Shown: positions 36,388-46,060 of the stretch, piece after piece
Layout of the letters: each line of letters begins with the position of its first letter
How positions within the stretch are numbered: the stretch's first letter is position 1
Source of the DNA: Byssothecium circinans
Taxonomy: Eukaryota; Ascomycota; Dothideomycetes; Pleosporales; Massarinaceae
Length of the DNA: 64,000 bases
Reading direction: 5' to 3'
Assembly: GCA_010015675.1 (NCBI GenBank)
Contig: ML977010.1
Span: 355,502-419,501, forward strand
Made by a program: the position numbers and the translations under genes
Notes under the pieces: generated by a model
Told to the model about the DNA's origin: nothing
The model's database searches: none
What the model saw: only the letters and a program-made list of their open reading frames with translations

Positions 36388-36421
36388 CCCTGTTTGTCCC
36401 GTCGGTGTTGACAAGGCGCAG
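36388..36421. repeat. Right terminal inverted repeat of Tc1/mariner element
   Basis: 34 bp, the exact reverse complement of 34013-34046, followed by TA at 36422-36423. Confidence 0.95.
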
Positions 36422-37428
36422 TATTTGAGACGCGACTCTCCCTTGCTGTTTGGTGGGAAGTAATTTTCATGCATTTCCGAATCTTTTTCGCCACCCTTCT
36501 CTTGGGTAAGGAGGCATGCTCATTCCCTCGTGATGAGGGGTACGGTCACGGGAGCTGTATGCGAATGGTGGCTTTTGGTGGACCGGTAGCCCTACTACGC
36601 CAGATTTTGGAGCCTTTATGGTGGAGAGTACAAACATTTGCTAAAATTTGGCGTTTGTTTATGGTGATACAGGGCGATCGCTGGTGTATGTGCGCCTTCG
36701 ATCAGGTTTGGGTCACATGTGGCTTAAATGGATCTGAAACTCTTGTTAATAGTGCCAGTAATGAACTGGAGTCTTTAGACTAGTTTTACGTGGGAAGATT
36801 TCATGAGGCTGCGTGGTTCTTAGTGTTCCTGCAAAGCTAGCGCAGTTCGATTACTTTAGGGGGATACGTAGATTTTCAATGATTTGAGAATGCTGTCCGC
36901 AAACTGGACGGCTTGCTACCCAAAGATGCCAGGTGTTGCATGTTTAACGCTTCCCGCAGCTTTGTTGTTAAGAATAGTGTAAGTCCCTTCTCAAGTGTGT
37001 ATATGCTTCTATCATTTCAATGCGAAGAAGACAGTGGATGTTCTGTCAAATCTCATCTTGCAAGTGAGAACTCCAGATTTTCACTCTCTGAGGTGTGGCG
37101 TAGTGGTCTTAGTTCGTTCGTGAAGGGCTTCCTCTGAGCGCGACAAACGCGCCGGTGGAAGTTCGTGCGTCTGAAGTACGTACTGCTTCTCCGCGCACAC
37201 AACTAAGGTATAAATACCTAGATCCCCACTCCGGTGTGAAGTAACTCAACTCTTTACCATACTCTCTGCACTGCGATCTCGGCTTGTCTCTACACATAAC
37301 CAATTCCATCAACCACTTCAGTAAGCAGTCCCTAAGCATCTGATTTCCACGATTCGTGCCATTCCCGCTAATTGCACCGTCCTGCAGTAGGACTCCTCAA
37401 ATCAAACTAAGACTTTCGAAAACTTAGA
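36422..37428. other. Intergenic region right of transposon
   Basis: A 104-codon open frame at 36469-36783 has a hydrophobic start but no supporting features and was not called. The right end carries the promoter of the first RING gene, including TATAAATA at 37209-37216. Confidence 0.5.
37209..37216 (+). promoter_or_regulatory. Candidate TATA box of RING gene 1
   Basis: TATAAATA, a perfect consensus, lies 220 bp upstream of the start codon. GTAAGC at 37321 and CTGCAG near 37384 could bound a 5'-leader intron that would shorten the distance in the transcript. Confidence 0.4.
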
Positions 37429-38037
37429 ATGCCCAACATGTTCGGTTCAAAGGAAGCTTTTCTCACGTCCGATGTCGAGGACATTCCGCCATCACGGTAC
37501 AACGCTTCCCATGACTGCATCATATGCCTTGATGCCCTCAGCATGCTCCCGGATTCCACCAAGACCATGACTCAGCCTCACGGTGCGGTGCGCATCAAGT
37601 CGTGCCGCCACGTCCACGGCAAGGAATGTCTGTCTGCCTGGTTGGACGTTGGCTACAGCTGTCCCACCTGTGGTTGGGTCCTGTTCATTCCTCCCCCTCA
37701 ACCTACTCTTTCGATTCGCATTATCAACTCCATCATCGATGACCTCAAAGAGGAGTATGATGAGCATCATGTTACTGTTGCTGTTCTTGCTATCATGGAG
37801 GAGCTGGAGGTTGCAGACAAGAAGCGGCGTCTAGTCGTCGAATCTGCGATAGCTTTCCAAGCTCTGAGAGTTGAGGAGCACGAAAAGGCTGCCGAGAAGG
37901 ACTTTGCGGTCAATTGGGAAGAGAGCGATGAGGAGCCGGGTTGGTACCGCTCGGATGATGACGAAGCCTCTGGCGGTGAGGATGACGAAGATGAGCAGGA
38001 TTGGATGGGAGATGAGACAATCGGCTTCTCTGTCTAG
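37429..38037 (+). CDS. RING-finger protein 1 (putative E3 ubiquitin ligase)
   Basis: A single exon encodes 202 residues. Zinc-ligand residues are Cys30 and Cys33 (CIICLDAL), Cys59 and His61 (CRHVHGKEC), Cys67, and Cys78 and Cys81 (CPTCG), with the conserved Trp71 between. The fifth canonical ligand (His or Cys) is replaced by Gly64; His63 next to it might substitute. A middle region of alternating charged residues is predicted helical, and the C-terminal 40 residues are very acidic (SDDDEASGGEDDEDEQD). RING domains recruit E2 enzymes to pass ubiquitin to substrates; activity here is inferred. It is the first of three same-strand RING genes at roughly 1.3-1.8-kb spacing that share the C-x-H-V-(F/H)-(G/C)-x-x-C-L core but little else. 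Confidence 0.85.
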   Translation: MPNMFGSKEAFLTSDVEDIPPSRYNASHDCIICLDALSMLPDSTKTMTQPHGAVRIKSCRHVHGKECLSAWLDVGYSCPTCGWVLFIPPPQPTLSIRIINSIIDDLKEEYDEHHVTVAVLAIMEELEVADKKRRLVVESAIAFQALRVEEHEKAAEKDFAVNWEESDEEPGWYRSDDDEASGGEDDEDEQDWMGDETIGFSV

Positions 38038-38686
38038 CGATGCCATGTGCAGGAGACTTGGGGGGTTAGGAAGAGGTAGTAGTGGATCCCATTTTTTCCA
38101 TTTTACTCGGCTTAGTACAGAGTTGTAGAGAACTCAGCAGAACATCATAAGATCTATTCAACGGGTGACTATCGGAGCATGCACATACGCACCTTAAAAT
38201 TTGAGAGCGATGATATTTGTCCGCCCTCGATACGATATAGGTGATTAACGCATGGCTAACGCTGGCTCGGTAAGTGATCGCTGCGATGAGAAGCTAAAAT
38301 ATTCGTGGTGTACTTTCAGCTGTGTTTAGCTGAAGGTCTAGATTGATGATGTTGAAAAATTCATGCCACATTATTTGTAATGGACTCGTTCAACGTTCCT
38401 TATTAAGCGGGTGACGTTGTGAGCTTGACGTACCGCTTCGGCGGAGCCTTGTTCCGCCTTCAGTACAAGACTTCGCGCCTCAAACCCCAAATATCAACAC
38501 ATGCATCCCACTTCACTAACAACCATTCCCTCTTCAACCCACAGCCAGTGTTCTGACGAAGCGACACTGCTTTTCCCCTGCGGTATCCTAAACTCGATCA
38601 CGGCGAGCTAGTCACCTGAAGAGACAAACGCAACAGGATCCGCAGAACGTCTTGTGCAGCACGCCCCGCCACCGACCGCAGAAAGC
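38038..38686. other. Intergenic region between RING genes 1 and 2
   Basis: No gene is supported; it holds the promoter of RING gene 2. Confidence 0.5.
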
Positions 38687-39580
38687 ATGCCATCGTCACA
38701 TAACGGCACACCAAATCCATCGGACACCATGTCAGCCCCACCATCTCTCGAAGCCGAATTCCCGATTCCGGAACCTATCACCTGGCCCTCAAATGTCGAT
38801 CCGCATCCAACAGCTCCTACGATATCGCCGATTTACGTGACTCTTGAGGAGTTTTTCGACCACGGAACCATATCTTACATGCCATCAGTGCTAGAAGACT
38901 GTGATATCTGCGCACGATCATTCATCACGGCACCTTTTCAAGATATTGGCCCTAGGGAGGCGACTGTGCAATCACAAGGCAGCGACAGCTCAGCTACCGC
39001 GTCCTCTACTCCTTCCCTGGTCACCGGCCAAGGCGAAGTTTCAGCGTCTGTTACTGGTATCAAGATCAGTCTCTGTCATCATGTGTTCTGCCTTGCTTGT
39101 CTGAAAAGATGGCTCGAGCAAGCGAATACCTGCCCGATGTGCCGAACCATCCTCTACGGCACGCGCACTCACGACGAGGTCTTGCGCCAAGCGCTACAAG
39201 CTGAAGTTGAGGCGGCCACGAATTTGTTATCAACCATTGAGCGAGAGTTTGATACCCGTCACACAAACTACCTCACTACACTCGCAGAGTATTCAGCCGC
39301 GAGCGAGCGGTTCCGAGATTTTCCACGATCCAGCCCCGAAGACGAGGCTTTCCCCGATACCTCTGAATATCGGCTTACTCTCGATGAGCGCGTTCAAGCG
39401 CACATAAGGTGCTTCATAGAAGCCACGGAGAGGAAGTGCGCTGTGGAGGAAGACTATAACCTTGCTTTGGAGAGGATGGAAGCTGCAGAAGCCAGGATAG
39501 TATCTGCTATAACTGCATTGTATGATTATGAGCAGGAGCACGAACGGCCACAGAGGCCGCCTGTGGATGGGGCTGAATAG
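38687..39580 (+). CDS. RING-finger protein 2 (putative E3 ubiquitin ligase)
   Basis: A single exon from the first ATG (MPSSHNGTPN) encodes 297 residues. The N-terminal 65 residues are Pro/Ser-rich. RING ligands are Cys72 and Cys75 (CDICARSF), Cys130, His132, Cys135 and Cys138 (CHHVFCLACLKRW), and Cys149 and Cys152 (CPMCR), so all eight positions are filled (C3HC4 type), unlike its two neighbours. The loop between the first and second ligand pairs is 54 residues and Ser/Thr/Gln-rich, longer than usual. The C-terminal 140 residues are rich in Glu, Arg and Ala and likely a coiled coil (EVEAATNLLSTIEREFDTRH). Function as a ubiquitin ligase is inferred from the domain; the substrate is unknown. 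Confidence 0.87.
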   Translation: MPSSHNGTPNPSDTMSAPPSLEAEFPIPEPITWPSNVDPHPTAPTISPIYVTLEEFFDHGTISYMPSVLEDCDICARSFITAPFQDIGPREATVQSQGSDSSATASSTPSLVTGQGEVSASVTGIKISLCHHVFCLACLKRWLEQANTCPMCRTILYGTRTHDEVLRQALQAEVEAATNLLSTIEREFDTRHTNYLTTLAEYSAASERFRDFPRSSPEDEAFPDTSEYRLTLDERVQAHIRCFIEATERKCAVEEDYNLALERMEAAEARIVSAITALYDYEQEHERPQRPPVDGAE

Positions 39581-40436
39581 GTGGAGGTGAAAGTGGCCTG
39601 ACTAGTGATTGATTTCCACTCATAAGAAGAGTCTGGTGGTCCATTAGTGAAGGAGAGAATGAAGCTCACGGGTTTGAAGTTTGAGCCCATACAAAACTTT
39701 GCGCATGATCCCAGCTGCGGTATCAAACTTGTCATATGGTAGTCTGATAGAATAAGACATGTTGGTTGGTTTGCTCTCCATTCATTACGATATAATTTTG
39801 TGAAGGTCGCTTGATATGGGGTGAATCAATTCAGGGACTGTGGCGATTAAGCTCTGAAGCGGTCCGGAAATACGATCACGGAACGTGAAAGTAAACAAAG
39901 GAGGAATTGATGCAAGGCTACTTGAACGAAAGTGACGATTTAGTATCGGACAAACCACTGGGTCAAACTGATCACCTGACCTCAGGGCGCAATCTTACAC
40001 CACAGTGGGTTATTGAGTAATAAATGCGCACTGCCAAGATAACGCCAGTGAATATGCATATCAGGTGAGCTTTATTGTTGCTTCCCTATTATGTCACCCT
40101 TCACTCACAAATCGTCAGTCCGCGGTCCTTGTGAACCTTCACCCTCCCGCAGATATCATCGCGTCAGCACCACCTCCACTACGCGCACCCTGATCCTCAA
40201 CCTTCAACCTACAGCGCAACACTACAACCCATCAGCCATTTCCGAAGATTGCTTATATCAGCGACACTTCGTAAGTGTATACGCATCCCTGGTAGTACTT
40301 TTACGCTAACCCCAATTCCCGAGTTGCCTGGATTCTTCACTCATAACACAAGCGCAGCCCACTCCACCTCCTGACAGAAACCTCAATTCCCTCCACAACT
40401 ATCTTAGACCTTCTCAACTCAAGCACATCGACTTCC
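39581..40436. other. Intergenic region between RING genes 2 and 3
   Basis: No gene is supported; it holds the promoter of RING gene 3. Confidence 0.5.
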
Positions 40437-41009
40437 ATGGCACCCGGGAGAACCGTTCAGCACCAAAACAACATGGAACCTTTCACCAACAAGGAGGACT
40501 TCCTCGCATCGAGATATGAGAGCCACCTACCAACTGAAGAAATAGAATGCTCTATCTGCAGGGAGCAGCTGATCACTTCGGAAACTCCAGCTACAACTCT
40601 AGCGACAGAAGGAGAAGCGCTAGACTCCAAATGCCCACCAATCACTTCATCATCCAACACCCGTAATGATGCCACCACCGAGGCTCTGTCAGCAAGCACC
40701 AACGAACCGGGGTCCTCTTCCACCGACGAAGACCTCCCTCACATCCCCCACGAAGCAATCAAAATCCGGGGTTGTGGCCATGTCTTTGGCAAAGAGTGCT
40801 TGAACGTCTGGATCGAGAACCAGGACACCTGCCCGATGTGTCGCGTCACTCTTTTCCGCGGGAATAGTCTCATCCGATTCCGACTTCAGAGGCCTGCACG
40901 CGATCCTGAACGTGATGATAGGATCCGTCAATCTATTAGAGAATTTGCCCGGCAAGCTCGAGCTATGCGGCAACAACGAATTCCTGAGAGAGAATTGCGC
41001 CAGCAATAG
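40437..41009 (+). CDS. RING-finger protein 3 (putative E3 ubiquitin ligase)
   Basis: A single exon encodes 190 residues from MAPGRTVQHQ; a second Met at codon 13 (MEPFTNKEDF) is an alternative start and aligns better with the start of RING 1 (GSKEAFLTSD). Ligands are Cys38 and Cys41 (CSICREQL), Cys113 and His115, Cys121 (CGHVFGKECLNVW), and Cys132 and Cys135 (CPMCR). Gly118 replaces the fifth ligand, as in RING 1. The loop between the first two ligand pairs is 71 residues and Ser/Thr-rich, the longest of the three. The C-terminus is Arg/Gln-rich and basic, the opposite of the acidic RING 1 tail. A ubiquitin-ligase role is inferred. Confidence 0.85.
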   Translation: MAPGRTVQHQNNMEPFTNKEDFLASRYESHLPTEEIECSICREQLITSETPATTLATEGEALDSKCPPITSSSNTRNDATTEALSASTNEPGSSSTDEDLPHIPHEAIKIRGCGHVFGKECLNVWIENQDTCPMCRVTLFRGNSLIRFRLQRPARDPERDDRIRQSIREFARQARAMRQQRIPERELRQQ

Positions 41010-42456
41010 GAGAAGCATGTCGCAATGATTATGGCGCAGTATTTATACGGATATCTGCTTTGGTAGAGAGTTAGGGGATCGAGGCGGGGCTCTCCTCAAA
41101 CTTGAGTTTATGGCGCTACATTGTGACGCTCAGCTTGGATGAGCACTTAGTTAAAGGAGAATAGTGATGTACTATTGTACACAGGAATGGCAGGAAAGCG
41201 TGTTTGCATATGTAAACATCAATCATTGCGCCGAGATTGGATTGTGGTTTGGTCCTCTGCCGAGATTTCTTCTATCGACTTGTGCGAAAAAGTCCATGAA
41301 CAATACATGATTGAGCCTCAGAACCTGCAAGTGTTTGATGAGTGTGCAATTGCCGAAACCATAGTGTTACCAAAATTACTAACTATTGCCATGACTCACT
41401 CTATGATCGCCTTGCCAAAGGCACAAAGAAAAACGAGAGTTGAAACGGCTTCGAACGCGCGGCCTCATCTTGGCAATAATATACTTTTTTTGGGAACTGT
41501 TGGAAATAAAATGGACCGGAAGTGTTTCTCAGTCAGTTTGGTCGGTGTTGTGTATTAACAAACACTGAGGGCTTGTGGTGTGTAGCTTGCTCACGGTACG
41601 GGCGAGTTTGCTGTTCAGGAATCGCCGCCTCGGGTGCTTTGAAAAGGTGACGGTACTGCCAGTACCGTACTTCCCTGCTCTATTGGGCCTGAAGCCCGGA
41701 AATTATCTCAAAAATGGACTTTGCATTATCAACCTACCACCTTGGCCCAGTGATGACCCCGTCACCGAACACGTCCACCGAGATCCCCACGCCCCGTCTT
41801 TCAACCAAGAAATCCTCAACAAGGCCATCCAGTACCACAGATACACTGCCACCAACATGCGCCATCTACTTTGAATCGCTCGCACCCACATTTGCAGCTC
41901 ATGCCCTTTCTACCCCAGCCACAACACAACCGATAAGGGATATCATTGGTTGAGCATGGTGATGCGCGTTGTAGGAGGCTTTGGTGATGTTTTGTGTTGG
42001 GTTTCACTCTGGCCAACGTTCGATTCATGACATATGCTACGCGTGGTTAGGAGAGAAAAAAAGGCTGTGCTATCATTCCTGAAGTAGCCGAATGCCGACA
42101 TGCTTATACTTGTTCCCCTTTTCACCATGCGCGTGTACCATGACTTATGACTAGACGTTTTGATAGTGGTGGAGTAGATCGGTACACCCTTTCATCATCG
42201 CAACGTTCGCTCAAAGGTGATGAAACGGAACGAGCTTGACAGTGTAGATGATGATGTAGATATGAAAGACGGAGGAAGAATAGAGAGCAGGAAGCAAGCT
42301 ATGCCCTATGATGACCGCTGCCAAGCCGCTTGTGCCTTTTAGGCTTGGCGTGCACGTTTCTTACTTATGGCCTCGGGAAATTGTCATTTCACAACCTGCC
42401 CTGCTTCACCCACCATACCCGATTTTTGCGTCTGTACCAATACTCCCTGTCTCATC
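41010..42456. other. Intergenic region
   Basis: Several open frames of 60-130 codons occur (for example 41714-41953, Thr/Pro/Ser-rich) but none has a domain, a signal or a supporting splice pattern. No gene is called. Confidence 0.5.
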
Positions 42457-42624
42457 ATGGACTCAACAACAAAGGCTCGATATGGTACCCTCCTCAAATA
42501 CACTTACCGTGCCAACCTTATCTTCTTTGCTGGCTTCGCCGCGTATTACGTCATGAAGGGAGAGCAAGCTCAAGAGAAGACATCGCCGCCGATACAGGTG
42601 AAGAAATCAGAGCAACATGAATGA
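42457..42624 (+). CDS. Small putative membrane protein, 55 aa
   Basis: An ATG-initiated frame of 55 residues begins MDSTTKARYGTLLKYTYRAN, followed by one hydrophobic segment (LIFFAGFAAYYVM) and a charged C-terminus (KGEQAQEK...KKSEQHE). A basic amphipathic start plus a single short helix resembles small mitochondrial inner-membrane or assembly proteins, but I do not recognise a family. It lacks introns. Support is limited to its composition; a chance frame remains possible. Confidence 0.4.
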   Translation: MDSTTKARYGTLLKYTYRANLIFFAGFAAYYVMKGEQAQEKTSPPIQVKKSEQHE

Positions 42625-43271
42625 AGGCGTGCACGAATACGACCAAGCGAAGAGCTGGAGACTGGGAAGGAGCGAACCGCGGTTCAAAGGCATTGGTGAA
42701 TAAAAAGAAGGGATTCATGACGCGTTCGTTTACATCACAAATGCAATCAAATGGAAGATCCCTTCATATTTCATGGCTAGCATGGGACTTCAAAAACTCC
42801 CAACCTGATACCGTTCCCGGCTCTTCCCAAAGAATACCACCCTCCTTTCTCAACCGAAGAGATCGAACATGCTGGCCTCCATAACGCTGTTGTCCTCACC
42901 CTCTTCATAATTTTCTCGCCCTCAGGCTCCTCCTTCGATGTTATAGCTTGTACTGGAAATATTTAATACTAAATAAGGGGCGATTCTCTCCGCTGTGCGG
43001 CACGAGGCCGACCGAACCAAGAGCTCTGTGTTCCTCCAACCGGACAACAGACGGTCTTGCCACTGTCCTCAGATGTCCAAGACACGGATTTTCCCCAGGA
43101 CAATGTAACGCATGTAACGCATACACGCCGTCGAATTCATCAGATTATTTCAATCAAGTAGTGCCCCAACGGACCCAGCTACAGCGAGTGCGAGCATATT
43201 CACATGCCGCGCTATTCAGCTGCTCGAATACACTAGCCCATGACTCCGTATTTAGATATAATTCTTGCGCG
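42625..43271. other. Intergenic region
   Basis: Nothing is supported beyond flanking sequence; short frames on both strands are unconvincing. Confidence 0.45.
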
Positions 43272-43544
43272 TTATTGGACCACATACAAATTGTCTCTCT
43301 TCCTAACTTTGAAGACTTGGTACTCAATCGTCAGAGGATCGATAACCGCGTTCGTTTTGCAATACAGATCAAGGATGATATGCATCTTGGGGGATTCGTT
43401 GGGGGCCATTAGATGGGAGTAAAAATCATCGATAGGTTTCGGGCCGTATTTAGCGAAAAATGCCTCATTAATCGCTGCTTCCTCATTCTCGTATTGAACA
43501 CTGAAGCGAAGGACGACTCGCTTTGGGGGTTTAATGGGGTCCAT
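43272..43544 (-). CDS. Hypothetical protein, 90 aa
   Basis: An ATG-initiated frame of 90 residues, MDPIKPPKRVVLRFSVQYEN to KVRKRDNLYVVQ. It looks like a small cytosolic protein with alternating hydrophobic strands (MHIILDLYCKTNAVIDPLT) and has no signal peptide. No family is recognised. The frame is short and support rests on a protein-like composition only. Confidence 0.35.
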   Translation of the reverse strand: MDPIKPPKRVVLRFSVQYENEEAAINEAFFAKYGPKPIDDFYSHLMAPNESPKMHIILDLYCKTNAVIDPLTIEYQVFKVRKRDNLYVVQ

Positions 43545-44276
43545 TGTGACTGACCGTGTGAATGAACTTGTAGTGGTCTAGACTAGCAATGAGGATTTGA
43601 CGAGCCAAGAGCCCCTTTCTTGGCATTTCCGACAACTACTTAGTGTGCGCCTCGCTTAACGAGGTCCATTCTACGGGGCGGCGAGATCTCGTGACGTGCT
43701 GCTCCGACATCTAGAGTCTTCAGATGTCATCAAGACTGGGACTAAAACAATAGGCTGAAAGCAACAGGCCGCCTTAATTAATTCCCATGAATTGCTCGGA
43801 GAGTGCAAGAGCGGCAAGATCAAGCACCGCAAACCGGAGCAAGCGGACACGGCATCTGCAGCATGCAGCAGAGCACCTATCTTTACAGCAGTTAAAGGCT
43901 GTGACGACGGAATATAAATTGCTCTCTCCCTTGTGCATCATTGGCTACTAGACGTGAATTTTCCTTATAGATAATCAGGGCTGAAATTCGTCGAACGGGA
44001 TATGTCTTGGACGATGTCATAACCGTATCCGAGCTACCCCTGTTTCCAAGTTTTTGGTTTGCACGCGCGGCTGAGACGCGACCTGCAACAGCACCTACCG
44101 GTTCGCGGGGCGTTGGCCTTGGACAGCGCATGCTATGGCATCATCCTTGGAGGGGTATGAGGAGTCAATATAAGCTTGCAAACGCCGTGCAATCAGCCAG
44201 CCCTTCACAACCGTTGCGAATATTTCTATAACCGTAGCATATTACATACATCCACGCAGAAGACACGACCACGAAC
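43545..44276. other. Intergenic region
   Basis: No gene is supported. It lies between the divergent small hypothetical and the 152-aa hypothetical gene. Confidence 0.5.
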
Positions 44277-44793
44277 ATGGCTACCGAAGAGACAGTACAA
44301 CTCGGAGAAGCCCACGCGCCTAAGCAAGCCTCTATCGACGCCTTCGAATCGATTCTCAGTTCCCTCAAGCAAGAGCTTGTGAAGATTCGTCGCGACCACG
44401 ACAGTATGCCATCTTCACCAACCCCACATACCATATACACCTCAGCTAACGTAACGCTCAGAGCACGAGCCCGAGTACTTCCGCGCCGCCAAAGATGTCT
44501 CCGACGCCGACCTGGCCTCCTTCTCTGCCTCCGATCTCGAATCTGTACGCGTTGCGAACTCAGCCTACGGCCTCCACCTTTTCGGCAAGGTGAGGCTGCC
44601 TGCTATCAAAGACGGCTATATCCACATCCGCGTGTTCGGCTCGGCGAAGGATGGCACAGATGGCAGCAGTGCAGACGAAAGGGAGTACAAGCTACACAGC
44701 ATCCACACAGAGGAAGTGTTGAAGGATGATGGCGATCGTGTGTACCGTGCTATCTTTGGGAAGAACGATGAGCTGGAGTGGTTCGATACTTGA
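44277..44793 (+). CDS. Hypothetical conserved-looking protein, 152 aa
   Basis: Exons 44277-44403 and 44462-44793 are joined over a 58-nt intron (GTATGC...CTCAG with a CTAAC branch-like site) and give 152 residues. The N-terminal 45 residues are helical and charged (SLKQELVKIRRDHDKHEPEY). The C-terminal 100 residues read like a small beta-rich fold: VRVANSAYGLHLFGKVRLPA, IHIRVFGSAKDGTDGSS, EYKLHSIHTEEV and RVYRAIFGKNDELEWFDT. The repeated strand-turn pattern is reminiscent of cystatin-like proteins, but no diagnostic motif was confirmed. No signal peptide or membrane segment is present, so it is probably cytosolic. The intron keeps frame and both halves look protein-like, which supports the model. 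Confidence 0.65.
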
Positions 44794-45152
44794 ATTTCTT
44801 GCGTAGATACCCGGAATGTCAGACCGTGCTAGTCTCAGGTCTTAATGCGACATTGATTTTTCCATTATTGTGGTCTCGAGTTCATAGTTGACGAGTATTG
44901 TTTGTTCAGATTGTTGTAAGGGAGATGGGCACGGGCTGCTCTTCTAGATCCTGACGGTTTTTGAGTACCATTGACTTCAGCGACTTCAATCTAATTATCT
45001 GTTAGCGAAACGACAAGCGCGAGTTGACATTTTGTTCCTAAAAGCTATCACATTCCTCGCTTACTAACAACAAATGGCCGTGGCAGTATGGAACTCGTAA
45101 GTGGAGCGTGGAGGCACCAGAGTAGCCCCTCTGAACCCGAGTTTCAGTTTTC
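44794..45152. other. Convergent intergenic region
   Basis: 3' flanks of two converging genes; nothing else is seen. Confidence 0.5.
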
Positions 45153-46060
45153 TTATGCCAGCTCTTGCGCCGGCATACCTTCCATCTCAAACCTGTATCC
45201 CCACGCTGGTTTGTCCTCAGGAAGCTCTGCACGCTGCTCTCCACCTTCAGCCTCATAAATAGCATCCTCGCTCATTTCCAACATTCTGTCATTGTCATCC
45301 TCCCGTTTCCGCTTTTTGAAAAATCTTAACCACACAATCGCAGCCACGAGCATTAAAACCAATACGCCAAACCCTACACCAAGTCCAACGCCCAGTTTAA
45401 GACTTTCTGTATCATGTTTTTCGTTTCCAACAGGCGTTGTTGAAGGTCCAGGCGAAGCCGAAGATGAGTTTGATATAGATATAGTGGTCGCCGTAGAGGA
45501 CGACACAGTCGAGGCGGAACCGCGCCCAAACACCGCGTCAATCGTATATTTTTTCAAACTACTCCCTTCCTTGCAGCACGCTGTCGATTTACCACAACAC
45601 CACGTTTTGGACGTTCCATCCCCTTCACACGGCGTAATTTCAGTAAACCAATTTGCATTGTCCTATCCCACAGAAGTCAGCATCTCTTTCAAGCGCACGT
45701 CTTCAGACTTTGCGCTACTTGCCCCGTCCGAACAAATATCGAAGCACTTCCCAGGTGTCCATTCCTTATCCGTGCATGCGTTCCGCCAGTACGTCCGATC
45801 AGTTCTCCCGCCCACAACGGCTCTGTTCATACAGACCCCGTTTGGAAGGCATTCGTCATTCGTCAGGCCGAGTGAGCCGTTTCCTCCCGCTGGGATTGTT
45901 CGGTCGAGAGCGCAGCATACATTGCTGAGCGGATCGGAAGTGTCTGAGCTGCACGGCTGCCTGTTGGTAAAATTAGATTACTTAGCTTTCGGAAACGGTC
46001 GAGGGACTGAAAGCCTGCGTACCAATAACGTGCGGTGCCGTTTGGAAGGTAGCATGTCAT
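45153..46060 (-). CDS. Cys-rich single-pass membrane protein
   Basis: Exons 46023-46060, 45723-45960 and 45153-45662 give 261 residues. The ectodomain is Cys-rich (MTCYLPNGTARYW, SNVCCALDR, ECLPNGVCMN, WCCGKSTACC), followed by a Ser/Thr stalk, one membrane helix (LGVGLGVGFGVLVLMLVAAI), a basic stop-transfer stretch (FFKKRKRE) and an acidic cytoplasmic tail. The layout matches the mucin-like protein at 13976-14969 and a large group of uncharacterised fungal surface proteins. Intron 1 is 62 nt (GTACGC...ACAG). Intron 2 (45663-45722, 60 nt) uses a GC donor (GCAAGT) and contains an in-frame stop at its end, so splicing is required. No signal peptide precedes the first Met; an unseen upstream exon encoding one is likely. 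Confidence 0.75.

Larger units (their letters stand above)
34013..36421 (-). mobile_element. Tc1/mariner-family DNA transposon, 2.4 kb
   Basis: A 2,409-bp element is bounded by identical 34-bp terminal inverted repeats (34013-34046 and 36388-36421), starting CTGCGCCTTG, and by TA dinucleotides (34011-34012 and 36422-36423), the target duplication of the Tc1/mariner superfamily. It holds one reverse-strand transposase reading frame with a DD34E triad. Identical repeats imply a fairly recent insertion. The transposase has one in-frame stop, so autonomy is doubtful. Confidence 0.95.

Noticed and set aside
36469..36783. 104-codon frame just right of the transposon, hydrophobic start
   Set aside because: No consistent signal cleavage region, no domain and no introns; could be a gene fragment but cannot be supported.
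41714..41953. 79-codon Thr/Pro/Ser-rich frame
   Set aside because: Low complexity only; no other evidence of coding.
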